Shown here: one piece after another, positions 1 to 8,913 of the stretch | How the letters are laid out: the number at the start of each line of letters is the position of its first letter | Position numbering within the stretch: position 1 is the stretch's first letter | Assembly (NCBI RefSeq): GCF_042678305.1 | Contig: NZ_JBHUDT010000002.1 | DNA from: Gelatiniphilus marinus | GTDB lineage: Bacteria > Bacteroidota > Bacteroidia > Flavobacteriales > Flavobacteriaceae | Strand: one strand, 5' to 3' | Length of the DNA: 64,000 nt | Program-made: the position numbers and the translations under genes | Notes under the pieces: generated by a model | Seen by the model: the letters and a program-made list of their open reading frames with translations, nothing else | Told to the model about the DNA's origin: nothing | Databases searched by the model: none

Positions 1-189
1 AATGTAAAAAAAAATGTATTTTGCCTAACCATTAGCGATGATGGTTCCGGATTCGATATCAATAAAGCAAAACGAGGTATTGGCTTAAAAAACATTAACT
101 CTAGGGTTAACGAAATTAACGGCAATTTAATAATAAATTCGCAAACCAACCAGGGCACTACCATAACCATAAAGACAAAATTAGAATAA
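1..189 (+). CDS. sensor histidine kinase, C-terminal end (partial)
   Basis: The window opens inside a reading frame that ends with TAA at 187-189. The visible 62 residues carry DDGSGFD (the G1/N2-type ATP-binding turn) and RGIGLKNINSRV (a G2-type box), followed by a short strand ending in TTITIKTKLE. This is the HATPase_c domain of a NarX/DesK-like kinase. The response regulator starts 12 bases downstream, so the two form a two-component pair. The sensor part lies outside the window and the signal is unknown. Confidence 0.85.
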   Translation, partial: NVKKNVFCLTISDDGSGFDINKAKRGIGLKNINSRVNEINGNLIINSQTNQGTTITIKTKLE

Positions 190-201
190 TTTTTAAAGGA
201 A

Positions 202-876
202 ATGACCGAGCATATTAAAATATTGATGATTGACGATCACCCTATGATTATTGAAGGCTATCAAAACACCTTGCAATTTACCAAAAAAGAGCATCAAGAG
301 TTAGCAATCGATATTGCAAACAATTGCGACGAAGCCCTAGACTTTATAAACAAAGCGCTCGAAAAAAACATGCCTTACAATGTTTTGTTTGTAGATATAA
401 GCTTGCCAGCTTCAGCTGATGGTGCCATGCAATCTGGCGAAGATATAGCAGAATACGCACGCCATACCTTGCCCGGTGCCAAAATTATTATATTAACCAT
501 GTTCAACGAATCCTTCCGTATCCATAACATTATAAAAACCATAGACCCTGAGGGGTTTTTAATAAAAAGCGATTTAACCTCTAGCGAGCTGGCAAGTGCA
601 TTTCAGGCAGTGCTTAGCAATCCGCCCTTTTACAGCGGTACCGTAAATAGTTACATTAGAAAAACACTTACCAGCAACAAAGTAATAGACGATAAAAACA
701 GAAAGATACTCCATTTGCTTTCGCAGGGTGTTAAAACCAAAAACCTTGCAGCCCATTTAGATATTTCATTAAGTGCCGTTGAAAAAAGAAAAAAACAGCT
801 CCGCGAATTGTTTATGGTTGAAGATGGGCAAGACGAGACTTTAATAATAAATGCCCGAAAAGAGGGTTTTGTGTAG
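202..876 (+). CDS. LuxR/NarL-family response regulator
   Basis: A 224-residue two-domain regulator. The N-terminal receiver domain shows the acidic pair D11-D12 and the likely phosphoacceptor Asp65 in VLFVDISLP, with a conserved Thr in ILTMF and Lys in LIKSD. The C-terminal part (about 160-210) holds a LuxR-type helix-turn-helix, LLSQGVKTKNLAAHLDIS, although the usual T-x-x-E-x-E start of that domain is weak. It follows the kinase fragment by 12 bases and is the likely phosphorylation partner. The target genes are not visible. Confidence 0.9.
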   Translation: MTEHIKILMIDDHPMIIEGYQNTLQFTKKEHQELAIDIANNCDEALDFINKALEKNMPYNVLFVDISLPASADGAMQSGEDIAEYARHTLPGAKIIILTMFNESFRIHNIIKTIDPEGFLIKSDLTSSELASAFQAVLSNPPFYSGTVNSYIRKTLTSNKVIDDKNRKILHLLSQGVKTKNLAAHLDISLSAVEKRKKQLRELFMVEDGQDETLIINARKEGFV

Positions 877-1098
877 TATAATATTTTCTTTTTAGTAATC
901 TTTTACTGTTTACTTAAATTTTATTCAATTTTTTTTTAAGCTGTAAAGCATCGCTATACTTTAATTCTACCATTTACCCGTAAAGTCATTACGGGTTTTC
1001 CGCAGTTTAAAGCCATATCTTATGCCTATCTTTGGTTTATCAACACTTCAAAATTAATTAATCCCTCAATTTTTTTGTTGATAATAGCAATTTACATT

Positions 1099-1129
1099 AA
1101 CCCTGTGGAGGTGAGAGAACCACAGGGTT
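1099..1129. terminator. bidirectional hairpin terminator
   Basis: A perfect 10-bp stem (AACCCTGTGG at 1099-1108 with CCACAGGGTT at 1120-1129) and an 11-base loop lie between two convergent genes. A T-rich stretch follows on the + strand. It probably ends the response regulator transcript and the DUF456 transcript from the other side. Confidence 0.65.
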
Positions 1130-1154
1130 CTTCTATTTAATAAGTTGGTTTTTT

Positions 1155-1658
1155 TTAAAACGAAAAAAGAGCACTTTTATAATCCCATAAAATGCCAATA
1201 AACAATCCTAAATAAATTATTGCCACTATAAACTTTATAAAAGTTGAAGTTAAAAACCCGATAAACGAACCCAAGGCTGCTTTAAAAGCTGTTTTAGAGT
1301 CGGCATTATTTAATAGTTCACCTATAAGCGCACCAACAAAAGGGCCAATAATTATTCCACCCGGTATAGGGGCAATTAACCCAACAATCAATCCTAAAGT
1401 AGTACCAATCATTCCAGATCGTGTCCCTCCAAAGCGTTTTGTGCCAATGGCTGGTATTATATAATCCAATACCCAAATTAATACGGCAATTACCAAAGTT
1501 ATAAGCAAGAACCACTTATCCATGGGTACAGCATCTGTAAAATGCAGAATTAAAAGCCCAATCCAACTAGTAAGTGGTCCGGGTAAAACAGGTAAAAAAC
1601 TACCAATAATGCCTAAAAGCATAATGAGAGCAGCAATGATGATTAAAATAATATCCAT
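1155..1658 (-). CDS. DUF456 family integral membrane protein
   Basis: A 167-residue very hydrophobic protein with about four to five membrane segments. It has glycine-rich motifs typical of DUF456, including GSFLPVLPGPLTSW near the N terminus and a GLIAPIPGGIIIGPFVGALIGE hairpin in the middle. The length matches the family, whose function is unknown. It stands alone between a terminator and the divergent blaI-like promoter. The ATG at 1658 is the only good start, directly before the first membrane helix. Confidence 0.85.
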   Translation of the reverse strand: MDIILIIIAALIMLLGIIGSFLPVLPGPLTSWIGLLILHFTDAVPMDKWFLLITLVIAVLIWVLDYIIPAIGTKRFGGTRSGMIGTTLGLIVGLIAPIPGGIIIGPFVGALIGELLNNADSKTAFKAALGSFIGFLTSTFIKFIVAIIYLGLFIGILWDYKSALFSF

Positions 1659-1724
1659 ATATATGTTTAAGTTATACTATAGATAAGACTAAAAATCATG
1701 CCAAATGTTACAATTTTTAACTAT

Positions 1725-1778
1725 AAAATTAGTTCGAACTAATTTTTTAGTTATATTTGTTTAACTAAGAGTTTAGTT
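1725..1778 (+). promoter_or_regulatory. blaI-like promoter with two dyad operators
   Basis: A perfect 22-bp palindrome lies at 1725-1746 (AAAATTAGTT, CG, AACTAATTTT). A second dyad, AACTAA-N4-TTAGTT, lies at 1763-1778. Between them sits a TATATTTG box (1752-1759) that fits the Bacteroidota -7 consensus TAnnTTTG. Both dyads share the half-site TTAGTT/AACTAA and their centres are 35 bases apart. The BlaI-like repressor gene starts 21 bases downstream. Inference: two repressor dimers bracket the -7 box and the operon represses itself. Confidence 0.6.
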
Positions 1779-1799
1779 TAATAATGAAATTAGATAAAA

Positions 1800-2165
1800 A
1801 TGAAGCAACTTACAAAAGCAGAAGAAGATATTATGCAAATACTATGGCAGCTTAAAAAAGCCAATGTAAAAGCAATAGTAGAAGAGTTTCCTGAGCCAAA
1901 ACCAGCATACAACACCGTATCAACAATTGTTAGGATTTTAGAGAGCAAAGGCTTTGTAGATTACGAAAAACAGGGTAAAGGGCATTTGTATTTTCCGTTG
2001 GTTTCTCAGCACGATTACAGCAACCAATCCATTAACAAGTTGGTCGATAATTATTTTCAAGGCTCGTTTAAAAGTATGGTGTCTTTCTTTGTAAAGAAAA
2101 ACGATATTAGTTTAAACGAGCTGGAATCGGTTTTAAAAGAAATCAATAAAAACGATAAAAAATGA
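1800..2165 (+). CDS. BlaI/MecI/CopY-family transcriptional repressor
   Basis: A 121-residue winged-helix repressor. The family signature is clear: LTKAEEDIMQILW at the N terminus, then PAYNTVSTIVRILESKGFVD, the recognition helix plus wing, and a C-terminal dimerisation helix. BlaI proteins bind dyad operators and are released when a BlaR1-type peptidase cleaves them. The next gene encodes such a peptidase and overlaps this one by 4 bases (ATGA), so the two are coupled. The ATG at 1784 is in another frame and is not the start. Confidence 0.93.
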   Translation: MKQLTKAEEDIMQILWQLKKANVKAIVEEFPEPKPAYNTVSTIVRILESKGFVDYEKQGKGHLYFPLVSQHDYSNQSINKLVDNYFQGSFKSMVSFFVKKNDISLNELESVLKEINKNDKK

Positions 2166-4345
2166 TACATTATATATTACAAACTATAGCGTTTCAACTC
2201 CTCTTTTTATTGACTTACGATGTGTTTTTAAAACGCGATACCTTTTTTAAATGGAACAGATTGTACCTTTTAGCCACCGCTTTGCTGTCTTTAATATTAC
2301 CGTTTATAAAGGTTGAAAGTTTTAAAAAAGTAGTGCCGCAAAATTATATTGTCTCGCTTCCCGAAGTGGTTTTGGGGCAACCCGCAGTAAATTTAAATAA
2401 CACCATGGCTTTAAATGAGGTGGTTTTAGAGCAGCATTCCACGCCAGTTTGGGAGCTTGTATTTTACATGGGTTTAGGTATTGCGTTTTGTTTATTCTTG
2501 TTTAAAGTGTTTAAAATTTTAGCTTTAATACTAAAAAACCCAAAGCAATCTATCGGTAATATTGTGTTGGTAGAATTGTTAAATAGCAATTCCGCATTCT
2601 CGTTTTTCCATTATATCTTTTTAGGCGAAAAGCTTAAAGCTGAAGACAAGGAAGCCATTTTAAAACACGAGCTCATCCACACCCAGCAAAAACACACGTT
2701 AGATTTATTGTTTTTTGAAGTGTTACGCATCGTATTCTGGTTTAATCCGTTGGTGTATATGTACCAAAACAGAATGGCAACATTGCACGAGTTTATTGCC
2801 GATGCCCATGCCGTAAAACATCAAAGTAAAGAACAGTATTATCAAAACTTATTGGCTCAGGTTTTCGAGACCAAAAACATATCGTTCATCAATACCTTTT
2901 TCAAACAATCATTAATCAAAAAACGAATCGTTATGCTATCAAAAACAAAATCAAAACAAGTCCATTTATTTAAGTATGCACTTTTAATTCCTTTGGTTTT
3001 CGGGATGTTGGTTTATACTTCGGCAGAAGCTCAAGAGAAAACTAATCAAAACACAACCCCTGAAACTATTATTGTTAATCAAGATTTGAGCGATGAACAA
3101 TTAAAAGAAAAATTAAGAAAAGAGCTTGAAAAGATGAAAGCTGATGGAGCTGATTTTATGGATATTTACAAAGCCTTTTTTATTAAAACGGATAATTATA
3201 TAAAAACTAAGGAAAACTATTATAGGTTTAATGTTTACTTAGAATATATAATTGATAAATCAGAAACGATTGATAAATCCAAATTTATAAATCGTAAACA
3301 TCGAAATTATACTGAGTATTTAGAATTCAAAAAAACAGATGAAGCAAAAGAGACATGGGAAAATGCTACTAGCGATGGTGTTTTAAAATTAGTTGTAAAC
3401 GATTTAAAAAGCCTAACAGAAGCAGAAAAGAAACGATATGATAATAAAAAGAAGCTGTTATTTAAAGACGATTTTTTTACAAAGTTTATAATGACAGACG
3501 GTAGAAGCTATGAAATGATTACTAGTAAAAGCATTACCAATGCAAATGCAAAGAGTTTTAATAACGGAATAGAAGTCCCATTTGCTGTAATAGACCAAGT
3601 GCCAGTTTATCCTGGATGTGAAAATCTATCAAAAGAAGAGCAAAAAAAATGTATCTCAAATAAAATATCAAAGTTTGTTCAAAGAGAATTTAATACAGAT
3701 TTAGCAAGTGATTTGGGTTTAAAAGGAAGACAGCGCATTAACGTTATTTTTAAAATTAATAAAGAAGGAATTATTAAAGGCATCCGTTCAAGAGCGCCGC
3801 ATCCTGCTTTAGAAACCGAAGCCATTCGTGTTATTTCGTCTTTGCCAAAAATGAAACCGGGTATTCAACGTGGTAAAGCTGTAACTGTGCCGTATTCGTT
3901 ACCTATAATTTTTGAAGTTGAAGACACGCAAATGTTAGATGAGACTACTGTTGTTGGTTATGCAGATGATACCATAGATGGAACTGCAAAGCCTTTTGCA
4001 ATTGTTGATAAAGCACCAACTTTACCAGAATGCGAAGCTTTAGAAACTGAAAAAGAAAGAAGAAAATGTACAACGAATGGAGTTTCAAAGTTTGTAAATA
4101 GAAACTTTAATGCTGATTTAGCTAAAAGCCTAGGTTTAAAAGGAAGACAACGCATTAATATTGTTTTTAAAATCACAAAAAAGGGCAATATTGTAATTGA
4201 AATATCTAGAGCGCCACATCCAGATATAGAAGCTGAAGCCATACGAGTAATTAAATCAATTCCTAAATTAATTCCTGGTAAACATAAAGGCAAAAAGGTA
4301 GATGTGTCATATTCTTTACCAATAATTTTCCAAGTAGCCGATTAA
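2162..4345 (+). CDS. BlaR1-like M56 metallopeptidase with two TonB_C-like domains
   Basis: A 727-residue membrane protein. The first 290 residues are a BlaR1/M56 module: several membrane helices and the zinc motif HELIH (His169, Glu170, His173) followed by the downstream E-x-x-A-D (HEFIADAHA). After a further membrane helix (about 277-295) comes a charged linker and then two tandem domains of about 115 residues (about 470-590 and 608-727). Both domains carry a P-x-C-E...K-C-x-x-N-x-x-SKFV pattern and LGLKGRQRINV, ending in PYSLPIIF or SYSLPIIF. These resemble the C-terminal domain of TonB. By family knowledge the M56 part would sense a signal and cleave the adjacent repressor. The duplicated TonB_C-like part is probably periplasmic. 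Confidence 0.88.
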   Translation: MIHYILQTIAFQLLFLLTYDVFLKRDTFFKWNRLYLLATALLSLILPFIKVESFKKVVPQNYIVSLPEVVLGQPAVNLNNTMALNEVVLEQHSTPVWELVFYMGLGIAFCLFLFKVFKILALILKNPKQSIGNIVLVELLNSNSAFSFFHYIFLGEKLKAEDKEAILKHELIHTQQKHTLDLLFFEVLRIVFWFNPLVYMYQNRMATLHEFIADAHAVKHQSKEQYYQNLLAQVFETKNISFINTFFKQSLIKKRIVMLSKTKSKQVHLFKYALLIPLVFGMLVYTSAEAQEKTNQNTTPETIIVNQDLSDEQLKEKLRKELEKMKADGADFMDIYKAFFIKTDNYIKTKENYYRFNVYLEYIIDKSETIDKSKFINRKHRNYTEYLEFKKTDEAKETWENATSDGVLKLVVNDLKSLTEAEKKRYDNKKKLLFKDDFFTKFIMTDGRSYEMITSKSITNANAKSFNNGIEVPFAVIDQVPVYPGCENLSKEEQKKCISNKISKFVQREFNTDLASDLGLKGRQRINVIFKINKEGIIKGIRSRAPHPALETEAIRVISSLPKMKPGIQRGKAVTVPYSLPIIFEVEDTQMLDETTVVGYADDTIDGTAKPFAIVDKAPTLPECEALETEKERRKCTTNGVSKFVNRNFNADLAKSLGLKGRQRINIVFKITKKGNIVIEISRAPHPDIEAEAIRVIKSIPKLIPGKHKGKKVDVSYSLPIIFQVAD

Positions 4346-4347
4346 AT

Positions 4348-5490
4348 ATGATTAGACTAATTTTTATATTTTTATTATTAGTATTTAAAACCGAAGCACA
4401 AACTTCGGTTTTAAACGTTGCCGATAGTTTGTTTGCCCACGGTAATTACAGTAAAGCCATCGCACAATATAAAGCATACAATAATCCACCCGAAGTTTAT
4501 CATAAAATAGCAAAAGCATATATCGCGATTGGCAATTATGACGAGGCTTTAATTAACTACGAAAAAGGTGTAGAAACCAACCCGAAAAACACATTGTTAA
4601 AATATGATTATGGTAAGTTTTTATATCGAACTAAAAAGTTTAAAAAAGCATCAGAAGTATTTAACAAACTGGTTTACACAGATTATAAAAACCCAAATTT
4701 TCATTACGAGTTGGGTTTAGTTTTAGAGCAATTAAAAGATTCAACAGCTCAAAACAGGTTTTTTAGCGCGTTTAAGTTAGATAGTACACACCAAAAAGCC
4801 ATTTATAAAATAGCTAAATTTCATCTTAAAAAAGGGCATAATAAATTAGTTGATAAATATATCGATATTGGCTTATCATCTTATAAAAACAACAAACAAT
4901 TAATAAGCTTAAAAGCTCAAAATTATTATGTTAGGCATCAATATGAAAACGCCATTGTTTGGTTTGAAAAACTTCTTGAATTAGGTGAATCTTCAGCATT
5001 CATTCATGAAAAATTAAGTCTGAGTTATGCACAATTATATGAATTTGAAAAGGCTATCGAACAACGAAAGTTAGTGCTAAAAATTAATCCATTGGATGCA
5101 ACCTCTATTTATGTAATTGGAACGTATTATGAGGAGCTAGCTGATTTTAAAAAAGCCGAAGAATATTTATGGAAAGCTTTGGCCTTATTAGATAAGCCAT
5201 TAGATGCTGAATATATGAAGCTAGCCACGGTTTTAAACCGGCAAAAAAAATATAAAGAAAGTATTGAAGCCTTAAAAACAGCGATTAATGAAAATCCTTT
5301 AAACGAGATTGCTAGTTTTCATTTGGCTTTAACATTGAGCACATATTATGCTGATTATGATGCTAAGATTAAAGCTTTTGAAGATTTTAAGAAAAAATTC
5401 CCAAAAGGCAAGTTGATACCTTTTGTTAATAATCAAATATCAATACTAAAAGAAGAAAAGTTTCTTAATGTGCAAAAGAAAAAAGATTAA
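4348..5490 (+). CDS. secreted TPR-repeat protein
   Basis: A 380-residue protein with an N-terminal signal peptide (hydrophobic stretch ending near EAQ) and about eight to nine tetratricopeptide repeats. Examples are YIAIGNYDEALINYEKGVETNP and YEELADFKKAEEYLWKALALL. It starts 2 bases after the BlaR1-like stop codon and belongs to the same transcript. TPR arrays bind other proteins. TPR proteins often sit behind BlaI/BlaR1 pairs in this phylum, but the partner is unknown. Confidence 0.85.
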   Translation: MIRLIFIFLLLVFKTEAQTSVLNVADSLFAHGNYSKAIAQYKAYNNPPEVYHKIAKAYIAIGNYDEALINYEKGVETNPKNTLLKYDYGKFLYRTKKFKKASEVFNKLVYTDYKNPNFHYELGLVLEQLKDSTAQNRFFSAFKLDSTHQKAIYKIAKFHLKKGHNKLVDKYIDIGLSSYKNNKQLISLKAQNYYVRHQYENAIVWFEKLLELGESSAFIHEKLSLSYAQLYEFEKAIEQRKLVLKINPLDATSIYVIGTYYEELADFKKAEEYLWKALALLDKPLDAEYMKLATVLNRQKKYKESIEALKTAINENPLNEIASFHLALTLSTYYADYDAKIKAFEDFKKKFPKGKLIPFVNNQISILKEEKFLNVQKKKD

Positions 5491-5531
5491 AATCTAAAAA
5501 AAATTGTACTTTTCGGTTTCAGTTTTAAACC

Positions 5532-6008
5532 ATGAGGCAAACTTGCGTTTTATTGTTGTTTTTAGTGCTTGCGTCTTGCGAGTATTTCAATGTAAAAAAA
5601 ACATCGCCCGAAGCCATTTTAAAAGAAGAATTGCAAACTTTTAATTGGAACGATGTTGATGAGTACCCAAGTTTTTCTATCTGCGATTCGTTAACGCTTA
5701 AAGCAGAAAAGAAAACCTGTTTTCAGCAGGTTTTAACGGCGCATATTTCTGGGTTTTTACAAGATGAAATCATAATCGTATCAAAAGATATTAGCGATAC
5801 CATAGTTTTAAATTTTCAAGTTTCTGAAACCGGCTATTTAAAATTAATAGATGCCAAAATAGATTCGTTGACAATTGCTGAAATTCCGAGTATTGAAACT
5901 TTGCTTACCAAAAGTTTAGACTCGCTGCCCAATATCTTTCCAGCTACAAAACGCGGCCAGCAAGTTAAAACAGAGTTTAAGTTGCCCATAATTGTAAAAG
6001 TAAATTAG
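5532..6008 (+). CDS. lipoprotein with a TonB_C-like domain
   Basis: A 158-residue protein with a lipoprotein signal (LVLASC, Cys16). The mature part repeats the pattern of the two C-terminal domains of the BlaR1-like protein: YPSFSICDSLTLKAEKKTCF matches the P-x-Y-x-x-C...K-C motif, and RGQQVKTEFKLPIIVKV matches the closing RGKAVTVPYSLPIIFEV. It is therefore a third, diverged copy of the same domain, now anchored as a lipoprotein. The gap of 41 bases from the TPR gene carries a weak promoter-like TACTTTTC, so it may also have its own transcript. Confidence 0.75.
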   Translation: MRQTCVLLLFLVLASCEYFNVKKTSPEAILKEELQTFNWNDVDEYPSFSICDSLTLKAEKKTCFQQVLTAHISGFLQDEIIIVSKDISDTIVLNFQVSETGYLKLIDAKIDSLTIAEIPSIETLLTKSLDSLPNIFPATKRGQQVKTEFKLPIIVKVN

Positions 6009-6060
6009 CACATAAGCCAAAGGTTTAATTTGGTTCCATATTCCTTTTTTACTGTGGTAT

Positions 6061-7638
6061 TTATTCAATAAACCGTATCTGCTTCCAATCAAAATCAATA
6101 CTGTCGTTTTGTTGTGGTGTTCCCGGTGTGCTTCGGCCTTCAACAATATATTTGGTGAGTAAATTTTTTAAAGCCTTTCCTTTTTCCGGGTGTATTGCTA
6201 TTAAATTATGGGTTTCGCTTGGGTCGTTTTTTAAATTATAAAGCTGGTATTTTGGCAAAGTATCCAAAGCTGTTTTATTATCGGGCCTGGGAAAGCTCCA
6301 ACCGCCAGAACCAGCGCACAAAATAAGTTTCCAGGCACCTTTTCTAATTGCAAAACTACCGTTAATGGAGTGGTGTACCGTGGCTTCCCTAAAGGGTTTG
6401 TTAAGTGTTTTTTGTTTAAATAAAGGCATTAAGCTATAACTGTCTTCGGCTTCGTTAGCTAAAAGTTTGTATCCGGAAATCTCTGCACAGGTTGCCATAA
6501 AATCGGTGCTGCAAATGGTTTCTTTTGATGTGATGCCTTGTGCTATCCTTTTCGGCCATTTAACTATAAAAGGCACACGGTGTCCGCCTTCAAAAATATC
6601 GGCTTTATGCCCACGGTACACATAACTCGGGTTATGGTTTTTTGCTTTTAAAACCTTGTAGTCTGCTTCTGGCGAGCATCCGTTATCGCTTGTAAAAATA
6701 ACCATCGTATTATCTTCAATTCCTGCTTTTTTTAGGGTGTTGGTAAGTTGTCCCATATAGGCATCAATCAGCATCATAAAATCGGCATACGGATTTATAT
6801 GGCTTTTGCCCAACCATTCTTTTGTTGGTAAAATGGGTGTGTGAGGCGATGGTAAAGCGAGGTACAAGAAAAACGGATTGTCGTCTTTGGCTTTTTCGGT
6901 AATGAACTCAAACGATTTTCTGAATAGATTGGGTGTAACATCATCATGTATAAAATCTTTTGATGTTGGCCCTTTTCGCCACCATGTATATTTGCCTGTG
7001 TTTTCGGTAATGGAATCTGGAACTAGGGTAGCGCGACCATTTTCAACATACACATACGGTGCCATATCCAAAGAGCCCGAATGCCCGTAGGCGTAGGTAA
7101 ACCCTAAATCGTTAGGGCCGTTTGTTATGGGTTTTGTAAAATCTATATTATCAAAATCATTGGCGTCCCATCCGCTTCCCCCAAAGTTTTTTTCATCTTT
7201 TAAGGCCCAGTCCCAACCCAAATGCCATTTGCCAATAAAAGCGGTGTGGTAACCTTGTTTTTTTAACATAGAGGCCACGGTAGTTCTTGAATTTGGAATT
7301 AATGCTTTCGATTTTCCTGTTAGCACACTGCTTTTTAATGTGCTTCTCCAATTGTATCGCCCCGTTAAAATACTGTATCGTGTTGGTGTGCAAACTGCCG
7401 ATGCCGTATGCGCATCGGTAAATGTTATGCCTTCGTTGGCCAATTGGTCTATGTGCGGGGTTTTAATTTGTCCGTTTTCATTATATGAAGAAATATCGCC
7501 GTAGCCTAAATCGTCTGCTAAAACATAAATAATATTTGGTTTTAGTTCTTCTTTTTTTTCAGATTCTAAACAACTTGAAATATTTAAGAGCATCAATAAA
7601 AGTATAAGCAATGCGTGGTTTTTCATGTTTTTATTCAT
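6061..7638 (-). CDS. sulfatase (arylsulfatase family) lipoprotein
   Basis: A 525-residue protein of the alkaline-phosphatase/sulfatase superfamily. It has the metal-binding start ADDLGYGD (residues 41-48) and the sulfatase signature CTPTR (Cys83), whose Cys is matured to formylglycine in this family. Also present are GKWHLG and TSDNG with its Asp-Asn metal ligands. A lipobox (NISSC, Cys23) suggests anchoring in the envelope. Such enzymes remove sulfate esters from polysaccharides or aryl sulfates; the substrate cannot be read here. The start overlaps the stop of the PaiB-like gene by 8 bases, so both are probably cotranscribed. No maturase gene is nearby. Confidence 0.9.
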   Translation of the reverse strand: MNKNMKNHALLILLLMLLNISSCLESEKKEELKPNIIYVLADDLGYGDISSYNENGQIKTPHIDQLANEGITFTDAHTASAVCTPTRYSILTGRYNWRSTLKSSVLTGKSKALIPNSRTTVASMLKKQGYHTAFIGKWHLGWDWALKDEKNFGGSGWDANDFDNIDFTKPITNGPNDLGFTYAYGHSGSLDMAPYVYVENGRATLVPDSITENTGKYTWWRKGPTSKDFIHDDVTPNLFRKSFEFITEKAKDDNPFFLYLALPSPHTPILPTKEWLGKSHINPYADFMMLIDAYMGQLTNTLKKAGIEDNTMVIFTSDNGCSPEADYKVLKAKNHNPSYVYRGHKADIFEGGHRVPFIVKWPKRIAQGITSKETICSTDFMATCAEISGYKLLANEAEDSYSLMPLFKQKTLNKPFREATVHHSINGSFAIRKGAWKLILCAGSGGWSFPRPDNKTALDTLPKYQLYNLKNDPSETHNLIAIHPEKGKALKNLLTKYIVEGRSTPGTPQQNDSIDFDWKQIRFIE

Positions 7639-8230
7639 TAAATACTTTACTTAAAAAAGTTTCGATACTCGCTTTGTTAGCACGTATCAATTCGTTTTTC
7701 GCACTGGCCATATCGCTTTTGTTTTTGTCTTGCGAGAGTTTAAATTTACCTTCCCAATGGGTAATATCAATCTCAAAACCTCTAATGTAATTTATTAAAC
7801 CAAGCATCTTTGGGTTGTCTATTTCTAGTTTGTATTTATGGGTTGGAGCTTCCAAAAAATCGGTCAGATCTACCAAATCTTGTTTTACCTGCTCTTCATT
7901 GTTTACTGCATTTACCTTGCCTTTAAGGTGTACTTTTATGTAATTCCAGGTGGGTAATTGGGAACTGGAATAGATGCTTGGAGAAATATAGCATTGCGGT
8001 CCAGAAAAAATAACAGTTACAGCATTGTTGTTTTTAAGCAGTTCTGCCTGCGGATTGTACTTATCTATATGCCCAATAAGCTTTCCGTTTTTGTTGTAAA
8101 TTAAAGGCAAATGTGTTATTAGAGGCTCGTTGTTTTTTACTGAAATTACAGTTGCTAAAGGATACGTTTTAATCACTTCAATCAAGTGATTAATATCGGA
8201 TTCTTGATGATGTTTTGGTGGATAATTCAA
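7631..8230 (-). CDS. PaiB-like FMN-binding split-barrel protein
   Basis: A 199-residue protein. The order YPPKHHQESD at the N terminus, LATVISVKNNEPLITHLPLI, GHIDKYNPQ, VIFSGPQCYISPSIY, LPTWNYIKVHLKG and finally GFEIDITHWEGKFKLSQ matches the PaiB family (FMN-binding negative transcriptional regulator), including the usual length. Its role here is not known. The Bacillus namesake affects sporulation and protease genes, which does not apply to this organism. It lies upstream of the sulfatase and overlaps it by 8 bases. Confidence 0.88.
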   Translation of the reverse strand: MNYPPKHHQESDINHLIEVIKTYPLATVISVKNNEPLITHLPLIYNKNGKLIGHIDKYNPQAELLKNNNAVTVIFSGPQCYISPSIYSSSQLPTWNYIKVHLKGKVNAVNNEEQVKQDLVDLTDFLEAPTHKYKLEIDNPKMLGLINYIRGFEIDITHWEGKFKLSQDKNKSDMASAKNELIRANKASIETFLSKVFNE

Positions 8231-8311
8231 GTTGTATTATAATTAAAATGGTTCTAAAATTGAGTGTGTGTGCAAAAACAATTGTTGATTTTTAAGTCAC
8301 ATTATTATCGA

Positions 8312-8764
8312 TTAAACTCCAAATTGAGTTAAATGATGATCTAAATGTTTGTATTGCATTTTGCCCCATTGTTCAGTTGTGAAATCCCCAAAAAACGGAT
8401 GCGTTGGCCAACTCGTTTTATCTTTTAATTTAGAAAACTCATTAATAGCTTGTACTAGTTTTTCTTTTTGAGTTGCAAATCCCTGTGCGTCAGTTACTCT
8501 AAATTCTCGAACGGTTCCTAAATTTTTCTGCCAAGGTTTATCGTTATACATAGCAGATTTAAAAAGTTTAAACAAGAGTTTTTTTGCAAAACCAATTTTG
8601 GTATTTAGCTGTAACGTGCCATTGGCAACTTCAAGAGGTTTTTGGCAATGTGTAAGCATTTGAGCCACATCCATTTTTCCCCAACTGGGTTGCGATGTTT
8701 CAGTTAAGTTTTTTATTCTGTTTAAAATAGTTTGTTGGTTTTCGGTTTTAAATAAAGACTTCAT
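8312..8764 (-). CDS. DUF1569 (DinB-like fold) protein
   Basis: A 150-residue protein with the DUF1569 pattern: SWGKMDVAQMLTHC near residues 28-41, KPWQKNLGT, and a C-terminal HPFFGDFTTEQWGKMQYKHLDHHLTQFGV. The His residues at both ends suggest a DinB-like four-helix bundle that may bind a metal. The function is unknown. A hairpin-rich spacer separates its start from the divergent radC. Confidence 0.8.
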   Translation of the reverse strand: MKSLFKTENQQTILNRIKNLTETSQPSWGKMDVAQMLTHCQKPLEVANGTLQLNTKIGFAKKLLFKLFKSAMYNDKPWQKNLGTVREFRVTDAQGFATQKEKLVQAINEFSKLKDKTSWPTHPFFGDFTTEQWGKMQYKHLDHHLTQFGV

Positions 8765-8793
8765 ATTTCTGTATTTTAATTTAAAAAATCACT

Positions 8794-8847
8794 CAAGGTT
8801 CTACCTTGGGTATCCGTTAAAATTGTCATTCCCGTCAAAACGGGAAT
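8794..8847. repeat. pair of intergenic hairpins (REP-like)
   Basis: Two short hairpins lie between the divergent DUF1569 and radC genes: CAAGGT-TCT-ACCTTG (8794-8808) and ATTCCCG-N6-CGGGAAT (8828-8847). The second belongs to the same family as the ATTCCC...GGGAAT hairpins at 47522-47541 and 47569-47588. The position upstream of both genes makes a terminator role unlikely. Confidence 0.55.
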
Positions 8848-8913
8848 CTAAATAAAGTGTTTAACAAAAATACTTTATTTGCACTTGAAATTTACAATAA
8901 TTATATTTATCAA

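Noticed and set aside
6017..6033. Possible terminator CCAAA...TTTGG between the lipoprotein and sulfatase genes
   Set aside because: Only a 5-bp AT-rich stem without a clear T-run; too weak to call.
8857..8913. Upstream ATG extension of radC
   Set aside because: It adds 19 residues (MFNKNTLFALEIYNNYIYQ) unlike other RadC starts, so the internal ATG at 8914 was used.
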